Origin: Sphingopyxis sp. BSN-002
GTDB lineage: Bacteria > Pseudomonadota > Alphaproteobacteria > Sphingomonadales > Sphingomonadaceae
DNA length: 64,000 nt
Assembly (NCBI RefSeq): GCF_022024275.1
Contig: NZ_CP091804.1
Span: 3,614,501 to 3,678,500 of the forward strand
Reading direction: 5' to 3'
Part shown: positions 43,792 to 54,100 of the stretch, piece after piece
Layout: each line of letters begins with the position of its first letter
Numbering within the stretch: position 1 is the first letter of the stretch
Notes under the pieces: generated by a model
Databases searched by the model: none
Told to the model about the DNA's origin: nothing
The model's input: only the letters and a program-made list of their open reading frames with translations
Program-made: the position numbers and the translations under genes

Positions 43792-44106
43792 TTGGAAGAT
43801 TTCACCGTTACGACCCCTCTCTGGCGCTGGCAGTCGGCGACCGCGCCTGCGGCCTGGTTCTTCGTGACGATTGCGGGCGAGGCCGCTGATGGCATCCGCC
43901 TCGCGGCGATCGGCGGACAATGGCTCGACGGACGCAAGGGGTTCGGTTCGGCAAAGGTTCACGCGACGATCGGCGATACGAGCTGGAGCACCTCGGTCTT
44001 TCCGCACCGCGAAAGCGGCGGCTGGCTGCTCCCGGTCAAGGCGGCCGTGCGAAAGGCCGAAGGGATCGTCGAGGGCGACGCAGTGACCGTGACCGTCAGC
44101 CTTTAG
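43792..44106 (+). CDS. DUF1905 domain protein
   Basis: 104 residues with a TTG start two bases after the cyclophilin stop. The opening DFTVTTPLWRWQSATAPAAWFFVTI and the end PVKAAVRKAEGIVEGDAVTVTVSL match the small beta-barrel DUF1905 family. Function unknown. Likely cotranslated with the isomerase. Confidence 0.8.
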   Translation: MEDFTVTTPLWRWQSATAPAAWFFVTIAGEAADGIRLAAIGGQWLDGRKGFGSAKVHATIGDTSWSTSVFPHRESGGWLLPVKAAVRKAEGIVEGDAVTVTVSL

Positions 44107-44224
44107 GCGGATCGTCGGCCTTGGCCTCGCGCGCCTGCGCCTTGCGCTTGCGCAGATTCTCGCGCAGCGCTTCGGCGAGGCGGCGTTCGCGTTCGAGGTC
44201 GGCGGGGGAGGGCTGCTTGCTCAC
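44096..44224 (-). CDS. Small charged hypothetical protein, 42 residues
   Basis: GTG start at 44224. It begins MSKQPSPADLER and is dominated by Arg, Glu, Ala and Lys (ENLRKRKAQAREAKADD), forming one long amphipathic helix. Short proteins of this composition are conserved in sphingomonads as I recall. It overlaps the DUF1905 gene end by 11 bp on the opposite strand. No strong ribosome-binding site is visible. Confidence 0.5.
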   Translation of the reverse strand: MSKQPSPADLERERRLAEALRENLRKRKAQAREAKADDPPKG

Positions 44225-44340
44225 GGCGGCGCGATGCGGCGAAATCGGCGTATCGTCAAGTCTCGCACCTTGACAGGCGAGGGACGTCCCGCCATAGGCC
44301 GCGCCTGCCCGGCGAACATGCGTTTGCGGGCATCACGGTT

Positions 44341-44415
44341 GCTGCTGTAGCTCAGTGGTAGAGCGCGTCATTGGTAATGACGAGGTCGACAGTTCAATCC
44401 TGTCCAGCAGCACCA
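44341..44415 (+). tRNA. tRNA-Thr (GGT anticodon)
   Basis: Acceptor GCTGCTG pairs with CAGCAGC, discriminator A and encoded CCA. The anticodon arm CGTCA-TTGGTAA-TGACG carries GGT. The D-arm AGCTCAGTGGTAGAGC and T-loop GTTCAATCC are standard. 75 nt. Confidence 0.97.
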
Positions 44416-44421
44416 TTTTCC

Positions 44422-45300
44422 TTATATCTTTGCCGCCAGCAACCAGTCGTGGAACAACTTCACCGCGGGCTGTCTTAGCGCGCGCGGACGGCATACGAAC
44501 CAATAGCTGTACGGGCTGTCGACATCGAAATCGAACAGCCGGACCAGCCGCGGGTCATGCGCGTCGTCGAAATGATGGCCATGCATGAAGGCGACGCCGA
44601 TTCCCTGTGCCGCAGCTTCGAGCATCAGCGGTCCCGAATCGAAATAGTCGACGCCCGCAGGCTCGAGATAGGGCATGCCGATCGCCTTTTTCCATTCGGA
44701 GAAGGTCTCCGGCATCTCGCGGTGAACGAGGATGGTCTGGCGCTGCAGTTGCTCGGGGACGCTGATCGTCCGGCCTTCGTCGCGCAGGGTCTTCGCCGCG
44801 ATGGGAAACACCTGATCCTGATCGAGTCGCGCGGCATAGAGGGCCGGGTCGATCGAGCGGGCGAGGGCGATCGCCACGTCGATTCCTTCGCCGAGGCGCG
44901 CCTCGGCATGCGACATGGTGTCGATGTCGATGTGCAGCTCCGGGTGCGCCTGCCTGAGTTCGGGCAGGCGCGGAAAGAGGCGCTGCTGCGCGAACAGCGG
45001 CAGGACGTTGAGATGAAGCCGGAGCGATGCGTCGGGGCTGCCGACGCGGCCGAGCACACTGCGCAGATCGTCGAGGATCGGCGATAGCTGATCCTGCAAT
45101 TCGCGCCCGCTTTCGGTGAGCTTCAATCCGTGATGGTGGCGATTGAACAGGGGTCTTCCCACGGCATGTTCAAGCGTCTGGATCCGCCGCGACAGCGCCG
45201 GCATCGACAGGCCGAGCTCGCTCGCGGCCGCCTTTACGGTGCCGTGGCGGGCGACCTCGAGAAAGGCCTCCATGCTGCTGAGGGGAGGAAGGCGTGGCAT
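44422..45300 (-). CDS. LysR family transcriptional regulator, GcvA-like
   Basis: 292 residues. The helix-turn-helix is SMEAFLEVARHGTVKAAASELGLSMPALSRRIQTLEHAVG, followed by the effector domain with MPYLEPAGVDYFDSG and a C-terminal FVCRPRALRQPAVKLFHDWLL typical of the GcvA type. Divergent from the Cdc48-like gene with 161 bp between starts. Target unknown. Confidence 0.9.
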   Translation of the reverse strand: MPRLPPLSSMEAFLEVARHGTVKAAASELGLSMPALSRRIQTLEHAVGRPLFNRHHHGLKLTESGRELQDQLSPILDDLRSVLGRVGSPDASLRLHLNVLPLFAQQRLFPRLPELRQAHPELHIDIDTMSHAEARLGEGIDVAIALARSIDPALYAARLDQDQVFPIAAKTLRDEGRTISVPEQLQRQTILVHREMPETFSEWKKAIGMPYLEPAGVDYFDSGPLMLEAAAQGIGVAFMHGHHFDDAHDPRLVRLFDFDVDSPYSYWFVCRPRALRQPAVKLFHDWLLAAKI

Positions 45301-45461
45301 GTTCGTCTCGGCAATTATGATGGCATGGCCCTTGGGTACATGCCAGAAAATTTGTGCAGTGCGGTATTTGCTGCTTTCTTTATTGCGTCGCTAACAGGCC
45401 TCGAAAATCGGGAACGACCATCCTATCTTCCGCATTCTGACGATTTTGCGGGAGAATCCCA

Positions 45462-47786
45462 TTGGCCGACGCAGCGGTAAAAGAAAAACAGGTCAAACTG
45501 CAGGTGGCCAACGCCCGCGCCGAGGAAAGCGGCGGCGGCATTGCCCGCATTCCGCGCTCGGCAATGGCCGAACTCGGCGTGACCGAGGGCGATGTGATCC
45601 AGATCAGCGGCAAGCGCGAGACCGCCTCGCGCGTCGTCGCGCCCTACGCCGAGGACGAAGGGCTCGAGGTCATCCGCCTCGACGGCCTGCAACGCGCCAA
45701 TGCAGGCGCGGGCGCCGGTGACATGGTGTCCCTTAGCCGCGTCGAGACGCGCCCGGCAACGCGCGTCGTTTTCGCCCCCGCGCAGCAGAATTTGCGGCTT
45801 CAAGGTTCCGCGAACGCGTTGAAGCGCAATTTCTTCGGCCGTCCGCTCGTCGCGGGCGACACCGTTGCTACGACGGGCCAGCAGCAATTGCCGTCGGGCG
45901 AAATGCCCGCTCAACTGCGCCAGATGCTGAACGCGCCGGCTTATGCGCTTACCGAACTGCGTCTGCTCGTCGTGTCGGCCACGCCCAAGGGCGTCGTCTT
46001 CATCGACGAGAATACAGAGGTCGAGCTGCTCCCCGAATATCAGGAGCCGCAGGACGCGCGTCGTACCGACGTCACCTATGACGATCTCGGCGGGCTCGGC
46101 GAAACCATCGACCAGTTGCGTGAGATGGTCGAGCTGCCGCTGCGCTACCCCGAACTCTTCCAGCGCCTCGGCGTCGATCCGCCGCGCGGGGTGCTGCTCC
46201 ATGGCCCGCCGGGAACGGGCAAGACGCGCCTCGCACGCGCTGTGGCGAACGAAAGCGACGCGCAATTCTTCCTGATCAACGGGCCCGAGATCATGGGCAG
46301 CGCCTATGGTGAGTCCGAAAAGCGGCTGCGCGACGTGTTCGAACAGGCGACCAAGGCCGCGCCCTCGATCCTGTTCATCGACGAGATCGATTCGATCGCG
46401 CCGAAGCGCGGGCAGGTGCAGGGTGAAGCCGAGAAGCGTATCGTCGCGCAGCTCCTGACGCTGATGGACGGGCTGGAGCCGCGGACCAATCTGGTCGTGA
46501 TCGCTGCGACCAATCGTCCCGATGCGATCGACGAGGCGCTGCGCCGTCCCGGCCGCTTCGACCGCGAGATCGTGATCGGTGTTCCCGACGAAAAGGGACG
46601 CCGTGAGATATTGGGCATCCACACGCGCGGTATGCCGCTCGGCGAGGATGTCGATCTCGACGAGCTCGCGCGAACGACGTTCGGCTTTGTCGGCGCCGAC
46701 ATGGCGGCATTGACGCGAGAGGCGGCGATCGAGGCGGTGCGGCGGATCATGCCGAAGCTCGACCTTGAGGAAGGGACGATTCCGCCCGAAGTGCTCGACG
46801 AACTGCGCGTCACGCGCGAGGACTTCAACAATGCGCTGAAACGCGTCCAGCCTTCGGCAATGCGCGAGGTAATGGTGCAGGCGCCGAAAACGCGCTGGAG
46901 CGACATCGGCGGGCTCGACGCGGCGCGCGACAAGATGATCGAGGGCATCGAACTGCCCCTGAAGCATCCCGAGGCGTTCCGCCGGCTCGGTATCCGTGCA
47001 GCGAAGGGCTTCCTGCTCTATGGGCCGCCGGGTACCGGCAAGACCTTACTTGCGAAGGCGGCGGCGCGTGAATCCGATGCGAACTTCATCGCGATCAAAT
47101 CGTCCGACCTGCTGTCGAAATGGTACGGTGAGAGCGAGCAGCAGATTGCGCGGCTGTTCGCGCGGGCGAGGGCGGTCGCGCCGACGATCATCTTCATCGA
47201 CGAACTCGACAGTCTGGTGCCCGCTCGCGGCAGCGGGACGTCGGGTGAGCCGCAGGTGACCGAACGCGTCGTCAACACGATCCTCGCCGAGATGGACGGG
47301 ATCGAGGAGATGCAGTCGGTCGTCGTCATTGGTGCAACGAACCGCCCGAACCTGATCGACCCGGCGCTGCTGCGTCCGGGGCGGCTCGACGAGCTGATTT
47401 ATGTTTCGGTTCCCGACAAGGGCGGGCGTCAGCGCATTCTCGAAATCCAGACCGGCAAGATGCCGCTGGCAAAGGATGTCGATCTGGCGGCGCTGGCGGA
47501 CAAGACCGATCGCTTCACCGGCGCCGATCTGGAAGATTTGACCCGGCGCGCCGGTCTGGCGGCGCTCAAGCGCTCGATCGCCAGCGATACGGTGACGATG
47601 GAGGATTTCGAAACCGCGCTGAAGGATACCCGCGCCTCGGTGACCGAGGCGATGGAAAAGGATTATGAAAAGATCCAGGGCGAGATCAAGCAGCAGGCGA
47701 TGAGCGTCAATCCGATCGGCTTTTTCGCTCCCGGGACGCTGAAGCCCGTCCGCGAACAAAAGCATCCGGACGAACCGGCCGCATGA
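45462..47786 (+). CDS. Cdc48/VAT-type AAA ATPase with two ATPase domains
   Basis: 774 residues; TTG start after GGGAG. An N-domain (double-psi barrel; VANARAEESGGGIARIPRSAMAELGVTEGDVIQI) is followed by two AAA modules: D1 with Walker A GPPGTGKTRLA near residue 247 and IDEIDSIAPKRG, D2 with [11 protein letters not shown] near 520 and IFIDELDSLVPARG. Both second regions of homology end in arginine fingers (RRPGRFDR, LRPGRLDE). It unfolds proteins, as the archaeal VAT and eukaryotic p97 do. Occurs in some bacteria only. Confidence 0.93.
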   Translation: MADAAVKEKQVKLQVANARAEESGGGIARIPRSAMAELGVTEGDVIQISGKRETASRVVAPYAEDEGLEVIRLDGLQRANAGAGAGDMVSLSRVETRPATRVVFAPAQQNLRLQGSANALKRNFFGRPLVAGDTVATTGQQQLPSGEMPAQLRQMLNAPAYALTELRLLVVSATPKGVVFIDENTEVELLPEYQEPQDARRTDVTYDDLGGLGETIDQLREMVELPLRYPELFQRLGVDPPRGVLLHGPPGTGKTRLARAVANESDAQFFLINGPEIMGSAYGESEKRLRDVFEQATKAAPSILFIDEIDSIAPKRGQVQGEAEKRIVAQLLTLMDGLEPRTNLVVIAATNRPDAIDEALRRPGRFDREIVIGVPDEKGRREILGIHTRGMPLGEDVDLDELARTTFGFVGADMAALTREAAIEAVRRIMPKLDLEEGTIPPEVLDELRVTREDFNNALKRVQPSAMREVMVQAPKTRWSDIGGLDAARDKMIEGIELPLKHPEAFRRLGIRAAKGFLLYGPPGTGKTLLAKAAARESDANFIAIKSSDLLSKWYGESEQQIARLFARARAVAPTIIFIDELDSLVPARGSGTSGEPQVTERVVNTILAEMDGIEEMQSVVVIGATNRPNLIDPALLRPGRLDELIYVSVPDKGGRQRILEIQTGKMPLAKDVDLAALADKTDRFTGADLEDLTRRAGLAALKRSIASDTVTMEDFETALKDTRASVTEAMEKDYEKIQGEIKQQAMSVNPIGFFAPGTLKPVREQKHPDEPAA

Positions 47787-49085
47787 TCAGGCTGCGGGCT
47801 GGTCCTGCCTGAGCGCGGACCAGCCCCACGCCACCAGCCACAGGCAAAAGCCGGCCATCAGGCCGTAGGCGACCATCGGGTGCCAGTTATAGAGCAGCAC
47901 GCCGATCGCAGGCGAGATGATATAGGCCGATCCGTTGATCGACGCCGTCATCCCGGCGACCGCACCCTGATCGCGGCGCGGGACCGACAGCGAGGCGCCC
48001 GCGGTAAAACCCGGACGGAACAGCCCGAAGCCGAGCGAGGCTAGGGCGAAGCCGATGGTGATCGCATGCTGATCCTGCGCAAGGCCGGTCATAAGCGTTC
48101 CGGCGGCGCCCAGCGCCGCGCCCCACAGCACGGTAGGGCCGGGCTTCATCTTGAACAGCGGGATAAGGCCCCACTGCGCCAGCAGCGTTGCGACCGCGCC
48201 CGACATCAGCACCGTGCCGGTGATATCGGCCCCTGTTTCGGGATCGAGACGCAGGTGAAGCCGGTCGAGGATCAGGAAGCCGACAACCCCCAGCATCATC
48301 GCTTGCGCCTGGCCACCTAGGAAGCCGGCGAGCAGCCAAGGGCGGACCCGGCCGTCGCGCCAGCTGAGCGGCTCCTGCGGCGGCGTGTCGGGATCATTTT
48401 CTTCCTCGCCGGTCGGTTCGGTCGGGCCGCCCGACAGCGGATAGGAGGCGATGGCTCCGCGCGCGGCGAAGCGCGGGGTGTCGTTCGGCAGGCGCCAGCG
48501 CAGCATCGTCAGCACGATCAACCCGATGACGGCGAATATGATCATCGGGCCTGCGAGGCCGAGGACGGGGAGGATGAAATAGGGAGCGACGGCTGGCCCG
48601 AGGACGGTTCCGATGCCAAAAGAGGATGAAACGAGCGACAGCGCCTGTGTCCGTTCGTCGGGGTCGGTGCGCGACGCGACATAGGCTTGCACCGCAGGCG
48701 GGGCCGCGGACCCGAGGCCGCCGTACAGGCTGCGGAAGAGAGCGAAGGCCAGAAACGTGACGCCGGCTCCGATCAGGCCTGTCAGTCCCGCCCACAGCAC
48801 GATCCCGCAAAGGGCCATTGACGACAGGAAGCCGATCACGCCAAGCGCCATCAACGCCTTGCGCCCGCGCTTGTCCGACTGACGCGCCCAATGCGGCGCG
48901 GTGAGCACCCAGAGCAACGCCGACCAGCTGAAAGCGAGGCTGACCCAGACGTCGGGAATATGGAGTTTGGCACCGATCGCGGGCAGGATCGACTGCATAG
49001 CCGTATTGCCGGCGGCAGCAACGAGCATGACAGCGAACAGCACGGCCATGCGATCGGCAGGAATCGAGCGCGAGGTTGTCGCCAT
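47787..49085 (-). CDS. MFS transporter
   Basis: 432 residues from ATG 49085, after AAGGGAGACAG. About 12 membrane segments and a long charged central loop (EPTGEEENDPDTPPQEPLSWRDGRVRPW). GLGSAAPPAVQAYVASRTDPDERTQALSLVSSSFGIGTVLGP is the motif typical of the drug-proton antiporter group. Substrate unknown. The stop adjoins the Cdc48-like gene's stop, convergent. Confidence 0.86.
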   Translation of the reverse strand: MATTSRSIPADRMAVLFAVMLVAAAGNTAMQSILPAIGAKLHIPDVWVSLAFSWSALLWVLTAPHWARQSDKRGRKALMALGVIGFLSSMALCGIVLWAGLTGLIGAGVTFLAFALFRSLYGGLGSAAPPAVQAYVASRTDPDERTQALSLVSSSFGIGTVLGPAVAPYFILPVLGLAGPMIIFAVIGLIVLTMLRWRLPNDTPRFAARGAIASYPLSGGPTEPTGEEENDPDTPPQEPLSWRDGRVRPWLLAGFLGGQAQAMMLGVVGFLILDRLHLRLDPETGADITGTVLMSGAVATLLAQWGLIPLFKMKPGPTVLWGAALGAAGTLMTGLAQDQHAITIGFALASLGFGLFRPGFTAGASLSVPRRDQGAVAGMTASINGSAYIISPAIGVLLYNWHPMVAYGLMAGFCLWLVAWGWSALRQDQPAA

Positions 49086-49234
49086 CTGTCTCCCTTTCGC
49101 TTCCGTTTGCCGCAGGCTTCGCGTCTCCCTACACGCGAAGGGGGTTGTGTCCAGAGTCAAGACAGACTCTTTTCTTGCGCGAAGGGCGCGATTTTGCCAC
49201 GCATTCGTGCAACCGCAACAATGCGAAAGCCATC

Positions 49235-49870
49235 ATGACCAATCCGCGGGCACAGGCCCAATCGAACGTCTCGCCGATCCGCAAGGCCCGCGAGAAGCTG
49301 AAGCGCTTTTTCGGCCCGTGGGGCATGTTCGTGAAGGGCTTCATCAAGCATCCGGTGATGGTCGGGTCGATCGTGCCGTCATCGCCGACGCTGATCCGCC
49401 ACATGCTTCGCCCGGTCGACTGGAAGAACACGAAGCTGTTTGTCGAATATGGTCCCGGAGTCGGTACCTTCTGTCGCCCCGTGCTCGAGCATATGGCTGG
49501 CGATGCGACGCTGATCGCGATCGACACCAATCCCGATTTCATCGAATATCTGCGCAAGGATATCCGCGACAGCCGCTTCATCGCGGTTCACGGTTCGGCC
49601 GCGGATGTCGAGGAGATCGTTCGGGCACACGGTTTCGAGCACGCCGATTATGTGCTCTCGGGCCTGCCTTTCTCGACGCTGCCCGCCGGTGTCGGCCCCG
49701 CAATCGCGGCGGCGACGCACCGCGTTCTCCGCCCCGGCGGGGCCTTCCTCGTCTATCAGTTCCGCGCCCGCGCGCGTGATTTCCTTGCCGCGCATTTCAG
49801 TCGCATCGACAATGCATTCGAATGGGTGAACGTCCCGCCCTGCTTCCTTTTCTGGGGCTGGAAGGACTAG
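49235..49870 (+). CDS. Class I SAM methyltransferase (phospholipid N-methyltransferase-like)
   Basis: 211 residues from ATG 49235. SAM-binding motif FVEYGPGVGTFCRPVLEH, DTNPDFIEYLRKD, then YVLSGLPFSTLPAGVGPAIAAATHRVLRPGGAFLVYQFR. The YGPGVG form is close to rRNA-adenine-type and phospholipid N-methyltransferases (PmtA). An amphipathic basic N-terminus (KAREKLKRFFGPWGMFVKGFIKHP) could bind membranes. It overlaps by 4 bp the convergent phospholipase D-type gene, which fits a lipid role. Confidence 0.82.
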   Translation: MTNPRAQAQSNVSPIRKAREKLKRFFGPWGMFVKGFIKHPVMVGSIVPSSPTLIRHMLRPVDWKNTKLFVEYGPGVGTFCRPVLEHMAGDATLIAIDTNPDFIEYLRKDIRDSRFIAVHGSAADVEEIVRAHGFEHADYVLSGLPFSTLPAGVGPAIAAATHRVLRPGGAFLVYQFRARARDFLAAHFSRIDNAFEWVNVPPCFLFWGWKD

Positions 49871-51111
49871 ACTTCGGTTTCGGGGTCGATCTCGGCGAGA
49901 CCGAAGTTCAGGCGGCGCGATACCGTATAGTCCGCGACCGTCACCACGAACCACGACAGCGTCCAGCGCAACCGCGTCAACCAGTTGGCGCGTGCCTTGT
50001 GGCTTTCGGACGTAATGATTTCGCAATCGGGCCGCTGGCTATCGAGAAAGCCGCGCATCTGTTGTGCGAAACCGGCGTCATGGACGCGCAGCATGACCTC
50101 GACGTTCACGAACAGGCTGCGCATGTCGAAATTGGCCGTGCCCACGTACACGACATCGTCGATGATGATCAGCTTCATGTGAAGCCGGCACGGCTGATAT
50201 TCCCAGATCGCCGCCTTTTGCCGCAACAGATAGCCGTAGAGCAGCCGTGCCGCACCGATCGTCGCGGGATTGTCGGATTTCGCCGCCATCACGAAGCGCG
50301 CCCTGCCTCTGCGGGCGACGCGGCCTAGGCGGCGGAGCATCCCCTGGCCCGGCGAGAAATAGGCCATCGCCATGTCGAGTTGCCGCGCCCCTTCGAGGTC
50401 GCTTCGCACCGCGCGAGCCCAGGGCGAAAGGCGCTGGGTGGGTCCCCCGACCAGCCATGATACCGGCCCGGCGTCGACGGGCCATTCGCGGATCAGCCGG
50501 CGAAGCACCAGCAGCTTGCCGTCGTCATGGACGGTATAGTCGTAAATTTCCTCGAACCACCTGACCATCCGCGCCACGGTCGGCCCGCGGACGATGATCC
50601 CGAGATCGAACCAGCAATGGGTGCGCCGGTCGCTGAGATAGGGATCGGCGATATTGAAGCCGCCGGTCACGGCATATTCGTCGTCGATCAGCAGCAGCTT
50701 CTGGTGATTGCGAACTAGATAACTCGACCGCCAGCGGCGCGAAAAGAAGATCACGATGCCGCCAGCGTCGCGCAGCGGTTTGAAGACGCTGTCCGAAACA
50801 TCGCCCGAGCCGAAGCTGTCGATCACCGCACGAACGCGAACACCGCGACGGGCGGCTGCGGTCATTGCGTCGAGCACGCTTTTGCCTGCCGCGTCGTGCT
50901 CGAAAATATACATGATCATGTCGACACTGCGGATCGCGCCGCCGATCAGCGCCAGCAACCGCTGAAGCCGCTGCGCCCCGTCGAATATCAGTTCGAACCG
51001 ATGACCGGCCACGTCCGCCCTGAGCGCGTCTGACTTGCCGGCGGGAGCGGGGACATCGGCCATCCCCTGCTCATAGGCCTGTCTTTGCGAAGGCCGCAAG
51101 GGAGGTAGCAC
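49867..51111 (-). CDS. Phospholipase D-type protein, cardiolipin synthase-like
   Basis: Up to 414 residues. Two HKD motifs are present: NHQKLLLIDDEYAVTGGFN and LHMKLIIIDDVVYVGTANFD. The start is unclear: GTG 51111 or ATG 51063 (sixteen codons later), neither with a strong ribosome-binding site. There is no N-terminal membrane helix, unlike ClsA. It joins or hydrolyses phosphatidyl groups at the membrane. It starts 12 bp after the RTX gene stop, on the same strand. Confidence 0.85.
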   Translation of the reverse strand: MLPPLRPSQRQAYEQGMADVPAPAGKSDALRADVAGHRFELIFDGAQRLQRLLALIGGAIRSVDMIMYIFEHDAAGKSVLDAMTAAARRGVRVRAVIDSFGSGDVSDSVFKPLRDAGGIVIFFSRRWRSSYLVRNHQKLLLIDDEYAVTGGFNIADPYLSDRRTHCWFDLGIIVRGPTVARMVRWFEEIYDYTVHDDGKLLVLRRLIREWPVDAGPVSWLVGGPTQRLSPWARAVRSDLEGARQLDMAMAYFSPGQGMLRRLGRVARRGRARFVMAAKSDNPATIGAARLLYGYLLRQKAAIWEYQPCRLHMKLIIIDDVVYVGTANFDMRSLFVNVEVMLRVHDAGFAQQMRGFLDSQRPDCEIITSESHKARANWLTRLRWTLSWFVVTVADYTVSRRLNFGLAEIDPETEV

Positions 51112-51123
51112 GACGACCGGCCG

Positions 51124-54100
51124 TCAGGCGAAAAAGTCGGTCGGCTTTACCGGATCAGGCCGGGAAAGCGCGACGTCGCCGACGCCCGGCGCGACTCCGA
51201 ACGAGGCCATGTCATGGACCATCGCGGTGTAGAGCTGGTCGATCGAAACCAGCGCCAGCATGTCCTGCGTCGTCCCCGCATTGCCATCGCTGCTGTCCCT
51301 CGCTGCGATCCCCGCATCCGGGGCAAGCGAGATGCCGGGAGACGCTGGCGCGGTCTTTTCCGCGGCCACGGCCACGGCCATGGACGCGGGAGCGGCCTTT
51401 TCCGATTGCGGCACGACGATTGCCGATGACGAGGTTCCGTCGCTTGCGCCCGTAAACGTAAAGGTTACGGGCCTCGAGGAGCGGGCGCCGCTCTGGTCGG
51501 TGACGGAAACATTATATGTGATGGCGAGAGTTTCGCCGGCACCGAGGAAATCGACAAAACGGTCTGCGAGGGCAAAATTGGCGCTGATCGACCCGCCGCT
51601 CCGGGCGAGCGTCAGGGCGCTTGCCAGTGCGGCGGTCGTCTCGGCGGGAATGGCCGATCCGCCGCTCCACACCATCGATGCCAGGCTGGAATCGAGTGTA
51701 TGCGATCCGCCCAGATCGCGATCGGCAAAACTCAGCGATACCGATGCCGTATCCAGTTCCGGCGAACCGGTCGTATTCGAAAGTTCCTTGAGCCAGGCAG
51801 CACCGGGTTCATAGGCTTGATAATAGATATAGGCAGCCTCTGCCGGGTTTCCGACCGCGCCATTCGATGCGCGACCGATCAGGCCGGTCGTGCCGTCGGC
51901 GAAGACGATCGTGCCGCCGGCGAGTGCGGCGATGCTGATACCGTTCGATGCGAACCAGTCGCGTCCTCCGACGAAATTATAGCCGCTCGTCTGGTTATAG
52001 CCGGTGAGGGTGACCAGCGAGGGCAACCCGTCGAGCAGGTTGACGCTGCTGCCGGGGGCATAAAGTGCGGTGATCGTCGCGCCTGCAGCTGCACCGGGCT
52101 TCACATTGGTGCTGACCGACAGGTCGGGCATATCGGCCGAAAGGATCGGTGCATCGTTGCGCCCGGTGACAGTGAAGATGATCGGCTTCGACGTGCTGCC
52201 TCCGGCGCTGTCGGTGACCGCGACATTATAGGTGATCGTCAGCGTCTCGCCTTCGCCGAGAAAGTCGACGAGGCGGTCGGCGATCGCGAAGTTTGCGGTG
52301 ATCGCATTGCCGTTTCGCACCAGCGACAGGGCGGTTGCCAGTGCGGCGGCGGTCTCGGCGGGAACGGACGAACCGCCGCTCCAGACGGAAGAGGCGAGGC
52401 TGGAGCCGACGCTGTGCGTATCGCCGATATCCCTGTCGGTGATTGCCAGCGATAAGGAGGCAGTGTCGAGGTCGTTCGAGTCCGCGGTGTCGGGGCGCTC
52501 GCCGAGTGCGGCCTGACCGGGCGTATAGGCCTGATAGTAGATATAGGCCGACTCGCTCGTGTTGACCGCACCGTTCGACGCCCGGCCGATCTTTCCGGTC
52601 GTCCCGTCGGCAAAAACGATCGTGCCGCCGGCCAGCGCGGCGATGCTGATCCCGTTGGCGGCGAACCAGTCGCGCCCGCCAACGAAATTATACCCGCTGG
52701 TAGTATAGTTGGTGGTCGTGGTCAGCGGCGGCAGGCCGTCGAGCAGATTGACGCTGCTGCCCGGGGCATAAAGCCCGGCAACCGCCATCCCGGCCGCAAC
52801 CCCGGGCCTCAGATTGGCGGCGACATTCAGATCGGGAACGGCCGTGGTCAGGGCCGGAGCGTCGTTGCTCCCGGTGAAGGTGAACGTGACAGGCTTCGAA
52901 GCGCTCGCGCCGCCCTGATCGGTAACGGTCACGTCATAGGTGATCGTGAGGGTTTCGCCTGCACCAAGGAAATCGACCATACGATCGGCGAGCGCGAAAC
53001 TGGCGGTGATCGATCCACCATCGCGCGACAGGGCGAGGGCGTTGGCCAGCGCGGCAGCGGTTTCTGCCGGAATCGCGAGACCGCTACTCCAGACCGAAGA
53101 GGCAAGGCTGAAGCCGACGGTGTGCGAGCCATGTACGTCGCCATCCGTGAAGCTCAGCGAAACCGAGGCGGTGTCGAGCGCTGCAGATCCGTTGGTTCCG
53201 GCTCTCTCTTCCAGCCACGCGGAGCCCGCTTCGAAGGATTGGTAATAGATATAGGCGGGCTCGTTGAGTGTAATCTCGCCGTCCGATGCCTGGTTGATCT
53301 TGCCTGTGGTGCCATCGGAAAAGACGATCGTACCGCCCGTAAGGGCTGCGATGTCGATGCCGTTTGCCGTAAACCAGTTCTGGCCGCCCAGGAAATTGAA
53401 CGCGCCGGTGTAGCCTGGTTGCTGAACGGCGTAATAGCCGCTGATTGTGGTCAGCGGCGGCTTCCCTTCGAGCAGGTTGACGCCGCTGCCGGGCGCGTAA
53501 AGTGCAACGATCGTCGCTCCGCTGGGCGCTCCCCCCGGTTTGACGTTGGTGCCGACACCCAGATCGGGCATGTCGGCGGTCAGCACGGGCGTGTTGTTGC
53601 TGCCGGTAAAAGTGAAGGTCGCGGGCGTCGAGGCTCTGGCTCCGGCGCGGTCGGTGACCGTGACGTTATAGGTGATGGTGAGCGTCTCGCCGGCGCCGAG
53701 GAAATCGACGAAGCGGTCTTCGAGGGCGAAATCGGCGTCGATCGATCCTCCGGTCTGGACAAGCGAAAGCGCGCTTGCGAGCGCGGCCAGCGTCTCGGCA
53801 GGAACGGTCGTTCCATCGCTCCACACCGCGGAGACGAAACTCGACCCCAGTGTATGCGTGTCGTCGAGGTCATGGTCGGTGAGGGTAAGCGACAACGACG
53901 CCGTGTTCAGCTCGTCGGAACCCGTGATGCCGAAACGTTCGCTGAGAGCGGCCTCTCCGGGCGCGTAGGCCCGATAATAGATATAGGCGGACTCGGTCGA
54001 ATGGATTGCGCCGTTCGATGCCCGGTCGATCTTGCCGGTGGTTCCGTCGGCAAAGACGATCGTGCCGCCGGCAAGCGCCGCGATGTCGATGCCGTTCGCC

